A stretch of DNA of 64,000 nt from Embleya scabrispora (GCF_002024165.1 NZ_MWQN01000003.1:620001-684000); one strand, 5' to 3'; shown: positions 16,754 to 25,341, numbered from the stretch's first letter. The notes: generated from the letters alone by a model not told the origin. Numbers and translations are program-made.

Positions 16754-17197
16754 ATGACGCACCAGGATCGGACGGATTCCATACTCGATCTCGACCCGAA
16801 CGGGCCGCTGATCGTCGTCGCGGCGGCCATCGTGCGGGCGCGGCGTCTCATGGTGGTGAGCAAGAAGGCGGCGCCGGACCTGTTCTACCTGCCCGGTGGC
16901 AAGCCCGACCCGGGCGAGAGCCCGATACAGACGCTGCGCCGCGAACTGGACGAGGAGCTGGGCGCGCGACTCGTGGCACCGCGATTCCTCGCCGACTTCG
17001 ACTCCGTCGCCGCCCTGGAGGGTGTGCCCATGCGACTCACCGTTTTCACGACCCGCCTGGACCGCGACCCCGTGCCGGCCGCCGAACTGGCCGACCTGCG
17101 CTGGATGTCCGGCCGGGACGACCACCTGCGCCTCGCCCCCGCGCTCACCGATCACATCCTCCCGCTCCTCCGCCACACCGGCGCCCTCGCGGCCTGA
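16754..17197 (+). CDS. Nudix hydrolase
   Basis: 147 residues. The Nudix box is complete: GGKPDPGESPIQTLRRELDE followed by ELGA fits G-x5-E-x7-REUxEExGU. It would hydrolyse a nucleoside diphosphate linked to another group, with divalent metal bound by the REUxEE glutamates. LVAPRFLADFDSVAAL and VPMRLTVFTTRL complete the beta-sandwich. The substrate cannot be inferred. It stands alone, divergent from the esterase gene and followed by a degenerate gene remnant. Confidence 0.88.
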   Translation: MTHQDRTDSILDLDPNGPLIVVAAAIVRARRLMVVSKKAAPDLFYLPGGKPDPGESPIQTLRRELDEELGARLVAPRFLADFDSVAALEGVPMRLTVFTTRLDRDPVPAAELADLRWMSGRDDHLRLAPALTDHILPLLRHTGALAA

Positions 17198-17293
17198 ACC
17201 GGCCATCCACCCGTCGCCGCGCCGCGTCCCCTGATTCGGTCGCCTCGCCCCGAACCGCATGCCACCGTGGCAGATCGACACGAGGGAGGTCCG

Positions 17294-17779
17294 ATGGCAT
17301 CGCTCATCATCTGCGGCGCCGGCGTGGTGGGTCTGACCACGGCCCTGTTGCTGACCCGTGACGGGCACGAGGTGACCGTGTACGAGGGCGACCCATCCGT
17401 CGACCGCGCCCGCGCCACCGCGATGAACCCGGACCGCACCACCGAACCACCCTCCACACCGGACCCGTTCGGCGGGGCCGCATTCCACGACGGCGACCTC
17501 TTCCGCGCCCTCCTGGAAACCGCCACGTGCCTGGCCCTGCCCCACCCCGCCCCGTCCCGCCCCCCGGCCCCTCACCCGCGCCCACCTACTCCGGCTGCTC
17601 GCCGACTGACGCCGGCCGGCTCGACCTCGCCGCACCGCAGCCTCGACCACGACGTACGCGAACCTCTGCTCAACGCCATCGCCGAGCGCGTCCGCACCCG
17701 CATGGGCGACCGGGCGCCACGCCATTACCCGAGCGTCCTCCGCGCCGGACGGCGGACCGAACGGTACACGGGCCGTTGA
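17294..17779 (+). pseudogene. Remnant of an FAD-dependent oxidoreductase
   Basis: ATG 17294 follows GGGAGGT and opens a good FAD-binding N-terminus (MASLIICGAGVVGLTTALLL, then GHEVTVYEGD). After about 60 residues the sequence jumps to LFRALLETATCLALP. The expected continuation TRAHLLRLLAD appears in another frame at about 17570-17612 and ends in TGA. Only about a quarter of a normal 450-residue monooxygenase remains, with at least one frameshift and large internal loss. The open frame continues to 17779 but that tail looks random. It is best treated as a decayed gene rather than a functional peptide. Confidence 0.7.
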
Positions 17780-17781
17780 AT

Positions 17782-17801
17782 AAATATGTAGATCGGTCTA
17801 G
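17782..17801. promoter_or_regulatory. TetR operator, copy 1
   Basis: AAATATGTAGATCGGTCTA lies just upstream of the tetR start at 17811. The core at 17788-17801, GTAGATCGGTCTAG, is an imperfect palindrome. The same 19 bases recur exactly before the fusion gene at 18450, so it is very probably the binding site of the TetR protein encoded between them, giving autoregulation. Confidence 0.75.
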
Positions 17802-17810
17802 TCTCGACTC

Positions 17811-18368
17811 ATGGGACGGAAAGGCGCCGACACACGCGACCGACTGCTGGACGCGACCCGCGATCTGGTCGAGGCCGGCGGCTACTTCGGTGCGGGCCTC
17901 AATCAGGTGATCGCCGCCAGTGGCGCACCGCGCGGGTCGCTCTACTTCCACTTCCCCGGCGGCAAGGACCAGATGGTCGGCGAGTCCGTCCGCCGAGCCG
18001 GTCGGTCGATCGGCGACGCGATGGGAGGGTTGGCCGAATCCGACGCGCCCGCCGCCGAGTTCGTCGAGACCGTACTGCGCCTGCTGGGCGACCGCCTCGA
18101 AGCGTCGGACTGGCTCAAGGGATGCCCCGTGGCCACCGTGGCACTGGAGACCGCCGCCACCAACGACGCGCTCCAGCAAGCCTGTTCGGAGGTCTACACA
18201 TCCTGGGAGGCGATCCTGCGCGCCCGACTGGCCGGCCACCCGGACGCCGACGACCTCGCCGTCACGATCCTGGCCCTCGTCGAGGGTGCCCTCCTCCTGG
18301 CAAAGGCACACCGCAGCCGAGACCCGCTCGACCGCGTCGCCCGCCGCATCACGACCCTCCTGAACTGA
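17811..18368 (+). CDS. TetR-family transcriptional regulator
   Basis: 185 residues. The N-terminal helix-turn-helix reads DRLLDATRDLVEAGGYFGAG then IAASGAPRGSLYFHFPGGKD, typical of the YxaF/LmrA-like TetR group that controls oxidoreductases or exporters. The C-terminal ligand domain is hydrophobic with GCPVATVALETA. A 19-base site repeated exactly before this gene and before the next gene indicates that it represses both itself and the dehydrogenase-hydrolase fusion. The inducer is unknown. Confidence 0.92.
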   Translation: MGRKGADTRDRLLDATRDLVEAGGYFGAGLNQVIAASGAPRGSLYFHFPGGKDQMVGESVRRAGRSIGDAMGGLAESDAPAAEFVETVLRLLGDRLEASDWLKGCPVATVALETAATNDALQQACSEVYTSWEAILRARLAGHPDADDLAVTILALVEGALLLAKAHRSRDPLDRVARRITTLLN

Positions 18369-18406
18369 ACGCGCGCCGGATCCACCCGGGCCCACGCCTG
18401 TCCGCA

Positions 18407-18426
18407 AAATATGTAGATCGGTCTAC
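18407..18426. promoter_or_regulatory. TetR operator, copy 2
   Basis: An exact second copy of AAATATGTAGATCGGTCTA (18407-18425). Here the core GTAGATCGGTCTAC at 18413-18426 is a more complete inverted repeat. It lies 24 bases before the start of the fusion gene at 18450 and downstream of tetR, so the fusion gene has its own regulated promoter. Confidence 0.75.
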
Positions 18427-18449
18427 CGATCCTTTCTCCAAGGAGCCCC

Positions 18450-20135
18450 ATGGACGCCATCGTCTTCGGTGCGACCGGCTTCATCGGCCGTTCCCTCGTC
18501 GCCGAGTTGCTGCGCCGAGGTCAACATGTGGCCGCCGCCGTCCGGAACGACACCCTCACTCCCTGGCTCGCCTCCCGAGGCGTCGACACCGGCAGCCTGA
18601 CCGTCGTGCGGGCCGACATCACCCGTCCGCTCACCGCGCTGCCCGAGGTGTCCGACGTCTACAACACCGCCGGGCGCTACGCCTTCGGCCTGGACAAGGC
18701 CGAGGCGCGCGCCGTCAACGTCGCCGGCGCGCTCAACGTGCTCGAATGGGCCGCCTCCCTACCCGGGCTGCGCCGCCTGGTCCACGTCAGCGGGTACCGG
18801 GTCAGCGCCTCCGACGGCATACCCGACTACGCCGGATCGGGCGCGTACGAGGCGTCGAAGCTGGAGGCCGATCTCGCGATACGCGCCCGCGCCCGCGAGT
18901 CGGGCATCCCGCTGAGCATCGCCAATCCCGGCGTCGTCATCGGACCGGGCCAGTTCATCGGCCTCGCGACCCTCGTCCGCGACCTGTGGGACGGCCGACT
19001 GCCCGCGCTGCCCGGCGGGCCCGACACGTTCGTACCGGTCGTCGCCCTCGACCACCTCGTTCGTTTCCTCGCCGAGATCCCCGCATCGCCGGCGGGCGAA
19101 CACCACTGGATCCTCGACGACACCACGCCTCCGTTGCCCGAACTCGTCCGCACCATCGCCCACCACGCGGGCGTACCGGCCCCACGGCGCAGCATCCCCG
19201 TCCGCCTCCTGCGCCGACTGCCGAGCCGGCTCACCGGCGCCGACCCCGAGACGTTGTCCTTCCTGTCCACCGACCGCTACCCCACCACCTCCGCCCGCAC
19301 GTTCGCGGCCCGCGTCGGCCTGGCGATGCCCCCGGTCGGCGATGCCCTGCGCGCGTGGACCGACGACCTGGTGGCCACCCGCTTCGGCACCGCGACGCCC
19401 TGGGCGAGCCCGTACGGCTTCCGCACCGTCGCCGGCAGCGCCACATGGGTGGTCGGCGAACGACGCCACCCCGCCCACGTCCTCCTGCACGGCCTGCCGC
19501 TGAACGCCGACGTGTGGGCACCCGTCGCCGCCCACCTCACCGAGCCGTTCCTGGCCGCCGACCTGCCCGGCCTCGGCCGCTCCGCCGGCACACACTCGGT
19601 GGACGCCTGGCTGACCGACCTGCTGCGCCCGGTCCGGACCCGCCCCGTCCTGGTCGCGCACTCGTCGGCCTGCGACCCGGCGCTGCGCTTCGCCGCCGCG
19701 CATCCGGAGCGCCTCGGCGCACTCGTACTCGTCTCCCCGGCGTTCCTGCAACGTCCCGCCGCCCGCACCACCCGCTCCGGCGCGGCCGTCCCGATGCTGC
19801 GCCGGATGTCCCCCGCCCGCCTGGCCGAAGCGCTCGGCGTACCGAAGAGCCCGGCGGTGACCGGTGCGGCGGCCGACCTGCGCCGCCCCGGCGCGGCGGG
19901 GCGTGTGGTCCGCGCCCTGCGCACCACCGTCGCCGAACGCGAGCACTCCCGGGCCCTGTTGGCCCGCGTCCGGGTCCCGGTCCGGATCCTCGTCGGCTCG
20001 GCGGACCCACTCGTCGTCCCGGTCGACCGCCCCGTGACCGAGATCGCCGGCGCCGGCCACTATCCGCAACTCATCACCCCGGCCGAGGTCGCCCACCACC
20101 TCACCATCGCGACAACTCCGCGCGCCGAAGCATGA
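18450..20135 (+). CDS. Fusion of NAD(P)-dependent extended SDR and alpha/beta hydrolase
   Basis: 561 residues in one frame. Residues 1-~310 form an extended short-chain dehydrogenase/epimerase: GATGFIG nucleotide loop, VHVSGY, and the catalytic YEASK. Residues ~330-555 form an alpha/beta hydrolase: LLHGLPLNADVW oxyanion region, nucleophile Ser in VAHSSACDP (elbow A-H-S-S-A rather than GxSxG), acid in GSADPL and His in GAGHYP. The two halves may act on one substrate, for example reduction or epimerisation followed by lactone or ester hydrolysis. Its control by the adjacent TetR suggests a catabolic or detoxifying role. There is no sign of a frameshift at the junction, so this is a genuine fusion. 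Confidence 0.85.
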   Translation: MDAIVFGATGFIGRSLVAELLRRGQHVAAAVRNDTLTPWLASRGVDTGSLTVVRADITRPLTALPEVSDVYNTAGRYAFGLDKAEARAVNVAGALNVLEWAASLPGLRRLVHVSGYRVSASDGIPDYAGSGAYEASKLEADLAIRARARESGIPLSIANPGVVIGPGQFIGLATLVRDLWDGRLPALPGGPDTFVPVVALDHLVRFLAEIPASPAGEHHWILDDTTPPLPELVRTIAHHAGVPAPRRSIPVRLLRRLPSRLTGADPETLSFLSTDRYPTTSARTFAARVGLAMPPVGDALRAWTDDLVATRFGTATPWASPYGFRTVAGSATWVVGERRHPAHVLLHGLPLNADVWAPVAAHLTEPFLAADLPGLGRSAGTHSVDAWLTDLLRPVRTRPVLVAHSSACDPALRFAAAHPERLGALVLVSPAFLQRPAARTTRSGAAVPMLRRMSPARLAEALGVPKSPAVTGAAADLRRPGAAGRVVRALRTTVAEREHSRALLARVRVPVRILVGSADPLVVPVDRPVTEIAGAGHYPQLITPAEVAHHLTIATTPRAEA

Positions 20136-20388
20136 CTGCCCAGGCGGGAGCGGACGGCGCCCGAACGGCTGGGGTACCGCGCGGCAACCCACCCGTCGAC
20201 ACGGTGCGTTGGTTGTGTGACGGGTGGGATGCCCGATGCCCGATGCCGGGTGTGGGGTCGGGGCGGTGGGGCAGAGGTGGGTGGAACCGTCGGATCCGAG
20301 GATGTCGGACGCAGGTCGGCAGGCGTGCCGCGACATCGTCGCCGCCGGCACCGCACCGAGGTCCGTCAGGATCGGCTGGAGTCCCGAC

Positions 20389-20796
20389 ATGAACACCCTT
20401 CCACCCCGCACGCCCTCTTACGCCCCGATCCGGATCCGCATCCGGGTCCTGCCGGATTCCCCCGGCACCCTGTCCCGGGTCCGCGCCGAGGTTCGCGACA
20501 GACTCGGCACATGGGGTTGGCCGGACGAACGCGCGGACGACGTCGTCCAGGTCGTCTCCGAACTCGTGGGCAATGCCCTGCGGCACACCGGCGGCGAGGC
20601 CCGCGTGCGCCTGACCCGCACCTCGGACGGCGTCGACGTCGAAGTGGCCGATTTCCACGGCCGCCTCCTCGTGCTCCGACGTCCCGCGGACGGCGACGGC
20701 GGCCACGGCCTCCACCTGCTCGACCTGCTCACCACGAACTGGACGGTCGAGCAACACACCACGGGCAAACTCGTCCGCGCGCACATCCGCCGCTGA
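20389..20796 (+). CDS. HATPase_c anti-sigma-factor-like protein (RsbW/SpoIIAB type)
   Basis: 135 residues from ATG 20389; an in-frame upstream ATG at 20302 is possible. The GHKL ATPase N-box reads VVQVVSELVGNALRHTGG, and the G-box is degraded to GGHGLHLLDLLTTNW. Streptomyces genomes carry dozens of such stand-alone ATPase proteins, which can act as serine kinases or anti-sigma factors paired with STAS and PP2C partners. None of those partners is adjacent here. It precedes the decarboxylase gene by 77 bases on the same strand and may be co-transcribed with it. Confidence 0.85.
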   Translation: MNTLPPRTPSYAPIRIRIRVLPDSPGTLSRVRAEVRDRLGTWGWPDERADDVVQVVSELVGNALRHTGGEARVRLTRTSDGVDVEVADFHGRLLVLRRPADGDGGHGLHLLDLLTTNWTVEQHTTGKLVRAHIRR

Positions 20797-20873
20797 TCCA
20801 CCCGAGCCGCCTACCGGGGTCGCGCGCCCATCCGCCGAGTGTCAGGTGCGGCGGACCGGGCAGTCGCAGCAGC

Positions 20874-22349
20874 ATGGATCAGTCGGAAACCCCCGTCCTG
20901 GACGCCCTGACCGCCTACCACGAACGGGCCTACACGCCGTTCACCCCACCCGGCCACAAGCAGGGCCGGGGCATCGACGCCCACACGATGGCCGTCCTGG
21001 GACGAGCCGTGTTCGGCTCCGACGTGCTCGCGACCTCCGGACTGGACGACCGCATGTCCACGGGTCGGGTCCTGGAGCGAGCCCAGGAGTTGATGGCCGA
21101 GGCGGTCCACGCCGAACACGCCTTCTTCTCCACCTGCGGCAGTTCCCTCTCGGTCAAGAGCGCGATGCTCGCGGTCGCGGGACCACACGAGAAGCTGGTG
21201 GTCTCGCGCGACGCGCACAAGTCCGTGGTGTCCGGGCTGATCCTCTCCGGCGTGCGCCCGATCTGGGTGGACCCCGCGTGGGACCCCGAACTGCACCTCG
21301 CGCATCCGCCCCGGGCCGAGGCGTACGAGGCCGCCTTCGCCGCCCACCCCGACGCGCGGGGCGCGCTGGTGACCAGCCCGACGCCCTACGGCACCTGCGC
21401 CGACCTGATCGGGATCGCCGAGGTGTGCCATCGGCGCGGACGACCGCTCATCGTCGACGAGGCGTGGGGCGCGCACCTCCCCTTCCACCCCGACCTGCCC
21501 ACGTGGGCGATGGACGCCGGCGCCGACGTCTGCGTGACCAGCGTGCACAAGATGGGCGGCGGCCTGGAACAGAGTTCGGTCTTCCACCACCAGGGCGACC
21601 TCGTCGATCCGCACGTCCTGCGCGCCCGCGCGGACCTGCTCGGCACGACCAGCCCCAATGTCCTGATCCACGCCGCGCTGGACGGATGGCGGGCACACAT
21701 GGTCGCCAAGGGTCACGAACTCCTGGACGCGGCGCTGCGCCGGGCGGACGACGTCCGGGCGACCATCGAGGACATCGACGGCCTGCATGTCGACCGCGCC
21801 GAATTTCTCGGCCCCGACCGCGCCCACGACCTCGATCCGTTGCAGGTCGTCATCGACATCTCCGCTCTGGGGCCGACGGGCTACGCGGCCGCCGACTGGC
21901 TGCGCGAGCACCACCGGATCAACCTCCACGTATGCGACCACCGCCGGATCAGCGCCCAGCTGACCTACGCCGACGACGACCGCACCACCGCGACACTCAC
22001 CCACGCCCTGCGCGCCCTGGCCGCGACACCTCCGACGACGGCCTCCGCACGGGCCCCGATCCACGTCCCGGATCCGCAGGAACTACGCCTGGAACAGGCG
22101 CAGTTGCCCAGGGACGCGTTCTTCGCCGAGACCGAGCAGGTGCCCGCCTTCGAGGCGATCGGTCGGGTCTGCGCCGAAATGCTCACCCCGTACCCGCCGG
22201 GCATCCCCGCCGTTCTGCCGGGCGAGCGCCTCAACCGCCCCGTCGTCGACTACCTGACCTCGGGAGTACACGCCGGCATGGTCGTCCCGGACGCCGTGGA
22301 CCCCCAACTGGACACCATCCGCGTCGTGGCCGACCGGACAACCGCCTGA
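20874..22349 (+). CDS. Orn/Lys/Arg decarboxylase (short form)
   Basis: 491 residues. Fold-type I decarboxylase of the major Orn/Lys/Arg group: TPPGHKQGRG at the start, HAFFSTCGSSLSVKSA and SRDAHKSVVSGL around the cofactor phosphate, DEAWGAH, and the Schiff-base Lys226 in SVHKMGGGLEQSS. The C-terminal domain (PYPPGIPAVLPGE) is present. It lacks the N-terminal wing domain found in inducible E. coli-type enzymes. It would turn a basic amino acid into a polyamine; the substrate is not determinable by eye. A second, longer and frameshifted family member lies at 54070-56402. Confidence 0.88.
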   Translation: MDQSETPVLDALTAYHERAYTPFTPPGHKQGRGIDAHTMAVLGRAVFGSDVLATSGLDDRMSTGRVLERAQELMAEAVHAEHAFFSTCGSSLSVKSAMLAVAGPHEKLVVSRDAHKSVVSGLILSGVRPIWVDPAWDPELHLAHPPRAEAYEAAFAAHPDARGALVTSPTPYGTCADLIGIAEVCHRRGRPLIVDEAWGAHLPFHPDLPTWAMDAGADVCVTSVHKMGGGLEQSSVFHHQGDLVDPHVLRARADLLGTTSPNVLIHAALDGWRAHMVAKGHELLDAALRRADDVRATIEDIDGLHVDRAEFLGPDRAHDLDPLQVVIDISALGPTGYAAADWLREHHRINLHVCDHRRISAQLTYADDDRTTATLTHALRALAATPPTTASARAPIHVPDPQELRLEQAQLPRDAFFAETEQVPAFEAIGRVCAEMLTPYPPGIPAVLPGERLNRPVVDYLTSGVHAGMVVPDAVDPQLDTIRVVADRTTA

Positions 22350-22736
22350 CGTGGTGCGCGGCGAGGCCCTGGGCGGGTGGACGTCGAGCACGCCCCGGCA
22401 CGGGGTCACCCTGTGATCCCCTCCACGTCATGGCCCGCCCACACCCCGTGCGGGGAGCGGGCGGGCGACGCCCGGCGGCACGGAACCGGCGGGAGCGAGG
22501 CCCAGTACACGGGACGCCATCCGGGGCGTCGCCGTATCACGCTGTCCGCGGCCCGATGACACAGGGACATTTCCAGGGGAACACACCGCCGCCCGAACTT
22601 CGCGCCGACCCGCCGTGCGGAAAACCGCGGCGATCACCGGGATCCACCGAGGGCCGCCGAAATTGTCGGTAAAACTTGACCGCCGTCAGGAATGTGCGCC
22701 GTAGACCGGGGCACGCACGGAGCGGAGGTAAAAATC
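22350..22736. other. Gene-free interval between decarboxylase and hydrophobic peptide
   Basis: 387 bases without a convincing gene. A GC-rich hairpin at 22433-22466 (GCCCGCCC/GGGCGGGC arms) could end the decarboxylase transcript. The rest should hold the promoter of the small gene at 22737; no clear -35/-10 pair was picked out. Confidence 0.4.
22433..22466 (+). terminator. Candidate hairpin terminator after the decarboxylase gene
   Basis: Inverted arms GCCCGCCC and GGGCGGGC enclose an inner CCCC/GGGG pairing. It lies 84 bases past the decarboxylase stop and has no T-tract, which is common in streptomycetes. Confidence 0.4.
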
Positions 22737-22907
22737 ATGATTCCCCTTCTCGTCGTCCTGCTTCTGGCCCTGATCCTTTTCGGCGCCGGATTCGCGATCA
22801 AGGTGCTGTGGTGGGTCGCCGTAGCCGTCCTGGTCATCTGGCTGCTGGGCTTCCTCTTCCGCTCGACCGGCCCCGGCGGGGGTCGAGGCCGCTGGTATCG
22901 CTGGTAA
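22737..22907 (+). CDS. Short hydrophobic membrane peptide
   Basis: 56 residues: MIPLLVVLLLALILFGAGFA followed by IKVLWWVAVAVLVIWLLGFLF, i.e. two membrane-spanning segments in a hairpin, then a Gly/Arg tail ending RWYRW. It resembles the tiny hydrophobic proteins (DUF5670/lmo0937-like) widespread in streptomycetes and often stress-induced. GGAGGT lies 8 bases before ATG 22737, a strong ribosome site, which supports translation despite the small size. Function unknown. Confidence 0.8.
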   Translation: MIPLLVVLLLALILFGAGFAIKVLWWVAVAVLVIWLLGFLFRSTGPGGGRGRWYRW

Positions 22908-23354
22908 CCGAAATACGCGCCCGACGGCGCGGCCTCCGGGAGGCGGGGCGACGGTGCGTTCGGATTCCGAACATCCGCACCGGCGTACCCGCCTTTCCCG
23001 GTTCTCCCACGCACACCGGTATTCCCACGCGCCCCGCGGAATTCGGGTGGGGCGTCGTCCGGTCGTGACGCGTCGTCCCGCCGGGCGCGTATTCCCGAGC
23101 GCCGCCGCGAATTCCCATTGATTCGGGTCCGCCGCCTCCGCCGTGGCGCGGCCACGAAGAAACTCGCGCCCGCGCCCGGTGCCGACACGAAGCCTGGGTA
23201 GCCGTGTGGGCATGACGGACGTGACCCCCTTTGCCGCGGTAGGCATCGCCGCCGAGGTTCCTCGGGACGGCCGCCGGCGTGACCCGCACGAGCGGCCCGG
23301 CTTCGGCGATCTCGGCTCCCGTCCCGCCGACCCGCGCGGGGAAGGCCGGGGCTG
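22908..23354. other. Gene-free interval with an imperfect direct repeat
   Basis: 447 bases with no convincing gene on either strand. Two imperfect copies of a module run GTATTCCC(A/G)(C/A)GCGCC, then CCGCG(G)AATTC and ATTCGGGT, at 23019-23048 and 23089-23128. They share order and most bases, so could be regulatory repeats for the response regulator gene or relics of duplication. Confidence 0.4.
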
Positions 23355-23855
23355 ATGATCGGGTACCGGCCGGGATCCGGTTTGACGGGACCGGTCTGGG
23401 GCCAGACTTCGGGGGTGAACGAGCGTGGGGTGGCGATCGAGGTCCTGCTGGTCGAGGACGATCCCGGGGATGTGCTGCTGACGCGGGAGGCGTTCGCGGA
23501 CAGTGTCCCCAGTTCCCTGCGCGTGGTCGGCGACGGCGTCGCGGCCCTGGACTTCCTGTACCGACGCGCGGGATACGAGGACGCGCCCCGGCCGGATCTG
23601 ATCCTGCTGGATCTGCAGTTGCCCCGGATGGGCGGCCGTGAGGTGCTCGAACACCTGAAGGCGGATGCCGACCTGCGGCGGATACCCGTGGTGGTGCTCG
23701 CCTCCTCGTCCGCCGAGGAGGACATCCTGCGCAGCTACGACCTGCACGCCAACGCGTACGTGACCAAGCCCGTGAACCTCGAGGACTTCGTGGCGGTCGT
23801 CCGCGGGGTCGACGACTTCTTCCGCTCGATCGTGCGCCTGCCCGAACAGATGTGA
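23355..23855 (+). CDS. Single-domain response regulator (Rcp1-like)
   Basis: 166 residues from ATG 23355; GTG 23415 or GTG 23430 would give the usual shorter start just before IEVLLVEDDPGDVLLTREAF. CheY-like receiver: acidic pair in VEDDPGD, phospho-acceptor Asp in LILLDLQLPRMGG, Thr/Ser switch in VVVLASSSAEED and Lys in YVTKPVNLEDF. The extended beta4-alpha4 region fits the Rcp1 group that pairs with phytochrome or hybrid kinases. There is no output domain and no adjacent kinase, so it probably serves a distant partner. Confidence 0.85.
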   Translation: MIGYRPGSGLTGPVWGQTSGVNERGVAIEVLLVEDDPGDVLLTREAFADSVPSSLRVVGDGVAALDFLYRRAGYEDAPRPDLILLDLQLPRMGGREVLEHLKADADLRRIPVVVLASSSAEEDILRSYDLHANAYVTKPVNLEDFVAVVRGVDDFFRSIVRLPEQM

Positions 23856-23941
23856 ACACGGGGCAGCGCACCACACGGCCACGGCCGACGAGTCGGCGCG
23901 TGACCGTGAACCGTGAACCGTGAATCGAAAGGCCCGGCACC

Positions 23942-24502
23942 ATGACCCACAACGACCTGTCCGACCGACGCGTCCTGGCGATCGTCACCAACTACGGGGT
24001 CGAGCAGGACGAACTGGTCGTCCCCGTTCGGGAACTGCGCGAAGCAGGCGCGGAGGTGGCCGTCGCGGCGACCTCGGCGGAGCCGATCCGCACGCTCGTG
24101 AGCGACAAGGACCCGGGTGTGGCCGTGGAACCCACGCTCGTGCTCACCGACGTGGACCCCGCCGGCTACGACCTGCTGCTCGTGCCCGGCGGCACGCTCA
24201 ACGCCGACTCGCTGCGGCTGAACGACACCGCGCTCGCGATCGTGCGCTCCTTCACCACCTCCGGCCGCCCCGTGGCCGCCATCTGTCACGGCCCGTGGTT
24301 GCTGGTCGAGGCCGACGTCGTCCGCGACCGCACGCTCACCTCGTATCCTTCGGTCGCGACGGACATCCGCAACGCCGGCGGCCGCTGGCTCGACGAGTCG
24401 GTGGTCCGCGACGATACGGGCGACTTCGTGCTGATCACCTCGCGCAACCCGGGCGACATCAAGGACTTCCTCGGTCAGATCGAAACCGTCCTCGGCCGGT
24501 GA
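23942..24502 (+). CDS. DJ-1/PfpI-family protein
   Basis: 186 residues. The glutaminase-like fold is evident from LLVPGGTLNADSLRLND and the nucleophile elbow PVAAICHGPWLLVEADVV, whose Cys is the family's reactive residue. Members act as protein or glyoxal deglycases, chaperones or proteases; which applies is not visible. TYPSVATDIRNAGG-type C-terminal sequence is family-typical (here TSYPSVATDIRNAGGRW). It is separated from the response regulator by 86 bases and ends before a convergent hairpin. Confidence 0.9.
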   Translation: MTHNDLSDRRVLAIVTNYGVEQDELVVPVRELREAGAEVAVAATSAEPIRTLVSDKDPGVAVEPTLVLTDVDPAGYDLLLVPGGTLNADSLRLNDTALAIVRSFTTSGRPVAAICHGPWLLVEADVVRDRTLTSYPSVATDIRNAGGRWLDESVVRDDTGDFVLITSRNPGDIKDFLGQIETVLGR

Positions 24503-24540
24503 ACGGCCGCCGGTAGCCGATGGCCGGCCGACCGCCGCAA

Positions 24541-24587
24541 CGCGAAACCGCCCCCGCCGACACTCGTCGGTCGGGGGCGGTCTCGCG
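24541..24587. terminator. Bidirectional hairpin between convergent genes
   Basis: Arms ACCGCCCCCG and CGGGGGCGGT pair with a further CCGAC/GTCGG stem and a four-base loop ACTC; one T bulges. Outer CGCGA/TCGCG extends the stem. It lies between the DJ-1 gene and the convergent small gene ending at 24616. Confidence 0.7.
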
Positions 24588-24615
24588 TGGGTGGCAAGGC
24601 GCGGCCGGACGGCGG

Positions 24616-24939
24616 TCAGGTGCCGAGCGCCTGCTGGAGCTGCTTTTTGTTCATCGAGGAACGGCCCTTGATATTGCGGCGTTTGGCATCCGCGTAGAGC
24701 TGGTCGTAGGTGGGCCCGGTGGACCCGGAGTGCGAATGTTTCCCGCCTCGGCGACTTGCGGGCATGTCTTCGAGGGACGTGCGGCTCGCGGTCTTGGACT
24801 CGCCCGCCTGGGCACGTTCCTTGTTCACCGTGCGGGCCGCGATCTCCTCGGCGCGCTTGGTGGATTCACCGCGCTTCTTCGCACTGTCCTTGATGTGCTC
24901 GTACTGCCGTTCCCGCTTGGGGCTCGATCCCCTGGGCAT
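24616..24939 (-). CDS. Small basic protein, annotated as plasmid-stabilisation protein in related genomes
   Basis: 107 residues, strongly charged (many Arg/Lys/Glu). The N-terminus SPKRERQYEHIKDSAKKRGE looks helical. The C-terminus TYDQLYADAKRRNIKGRSS and MNKKQLQQAL resembles a Rho-N/SAP-like helix-extended-helix motif that binds nucleic acid. Orthologues are common in streptomycete chromosomes. AGGAGG about 8 bases before ATG 24939 supports the start. A DNA-binding or nucleoid role is plausible, and the plasmid-stability label should not be taken literally. Confidence 0.75.
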   Translation of the reverse strand: MPRGSSPKRERQYEHIKDSAKKRGESTKRAEEIAARTVNKERAQAGESKTASRTSLEDMPASRRGGKHSHSGSTGPTYDQLYADAKRRNIKGRSSMNKKQLQQALGT

Positions 24940-24974
24940 GGCACCCCTCCTGTCTTCACCGAGTGAAAATCGGA

Positions 24975-25336
24975 CAACACGGCCCGTACCCGGCCTGCCC
25001 GCGAGCATGCGGCCCGGCACCGCGGCCGCGGGTCGGCCGGCGCCTGGAGGCCGTTGGCCACGATCGCCGCCGACGCGATCGGCAGCGCGGTCTCGGCCAT
25101 ACGCCGGTCGGCGAAGCCGGCGACGCCCGCGAGGGCGCCGATCGGGCCGAGCACGACGGGCCACCACATCATGCGGTTGCCGAAGCCGGCGCGATCGTGC
25201 TCGAGGTGGATCTCCCCGCCGTCACCAGGGAGCCCGCGGCGGTGAGCAGCGCGAGGGTGCGCTGGAAGCGCCCGTGCCGCACGTCGCGCACCAGGCGGTC
25301 GAGCACCGGCACGGCGGTTTCGGGGCGGACGGGCAT
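24975..25336 (-). pseudogene. Frameshifted, truncated small membrane protein gene
   Basis: ATG 25336 lies 5 bases after the pyruvate oxidase stop. Frame 1 gives MPVRPETAVPVLDRLVRDVR, HGRFQRTLALLTAAGSLVTAG and then derails. Adding one G to the G4 run at about 25217-25220 continues as EIHLEHDRAGFGNRMMWWPV, ending after two predicted membrane segments at SAAIVANGLQ. Related streptomycete proteins continue with another segment, which I cannot find here in any frame, so the gene also appears truncated near 25035. The frameshift could be a homopolymer sequencing error. Confidence 0.6.
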
Positions 25337-25341
25337 CGGTC

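Noticed and set aside
23019-23128. Possible CRISPR-like repeats
   Set aside because: Only two imperfect units of unequal length; no regular spacers and no cas genes in the window.
22634-23725. Overlapping minus-strand frames of 360-400 residues across 22634-23991
   Set aside because: They cover the response regulator and the hydrophobic peptide in antisense and show only Arg/Pro/Gly-rich sequence.
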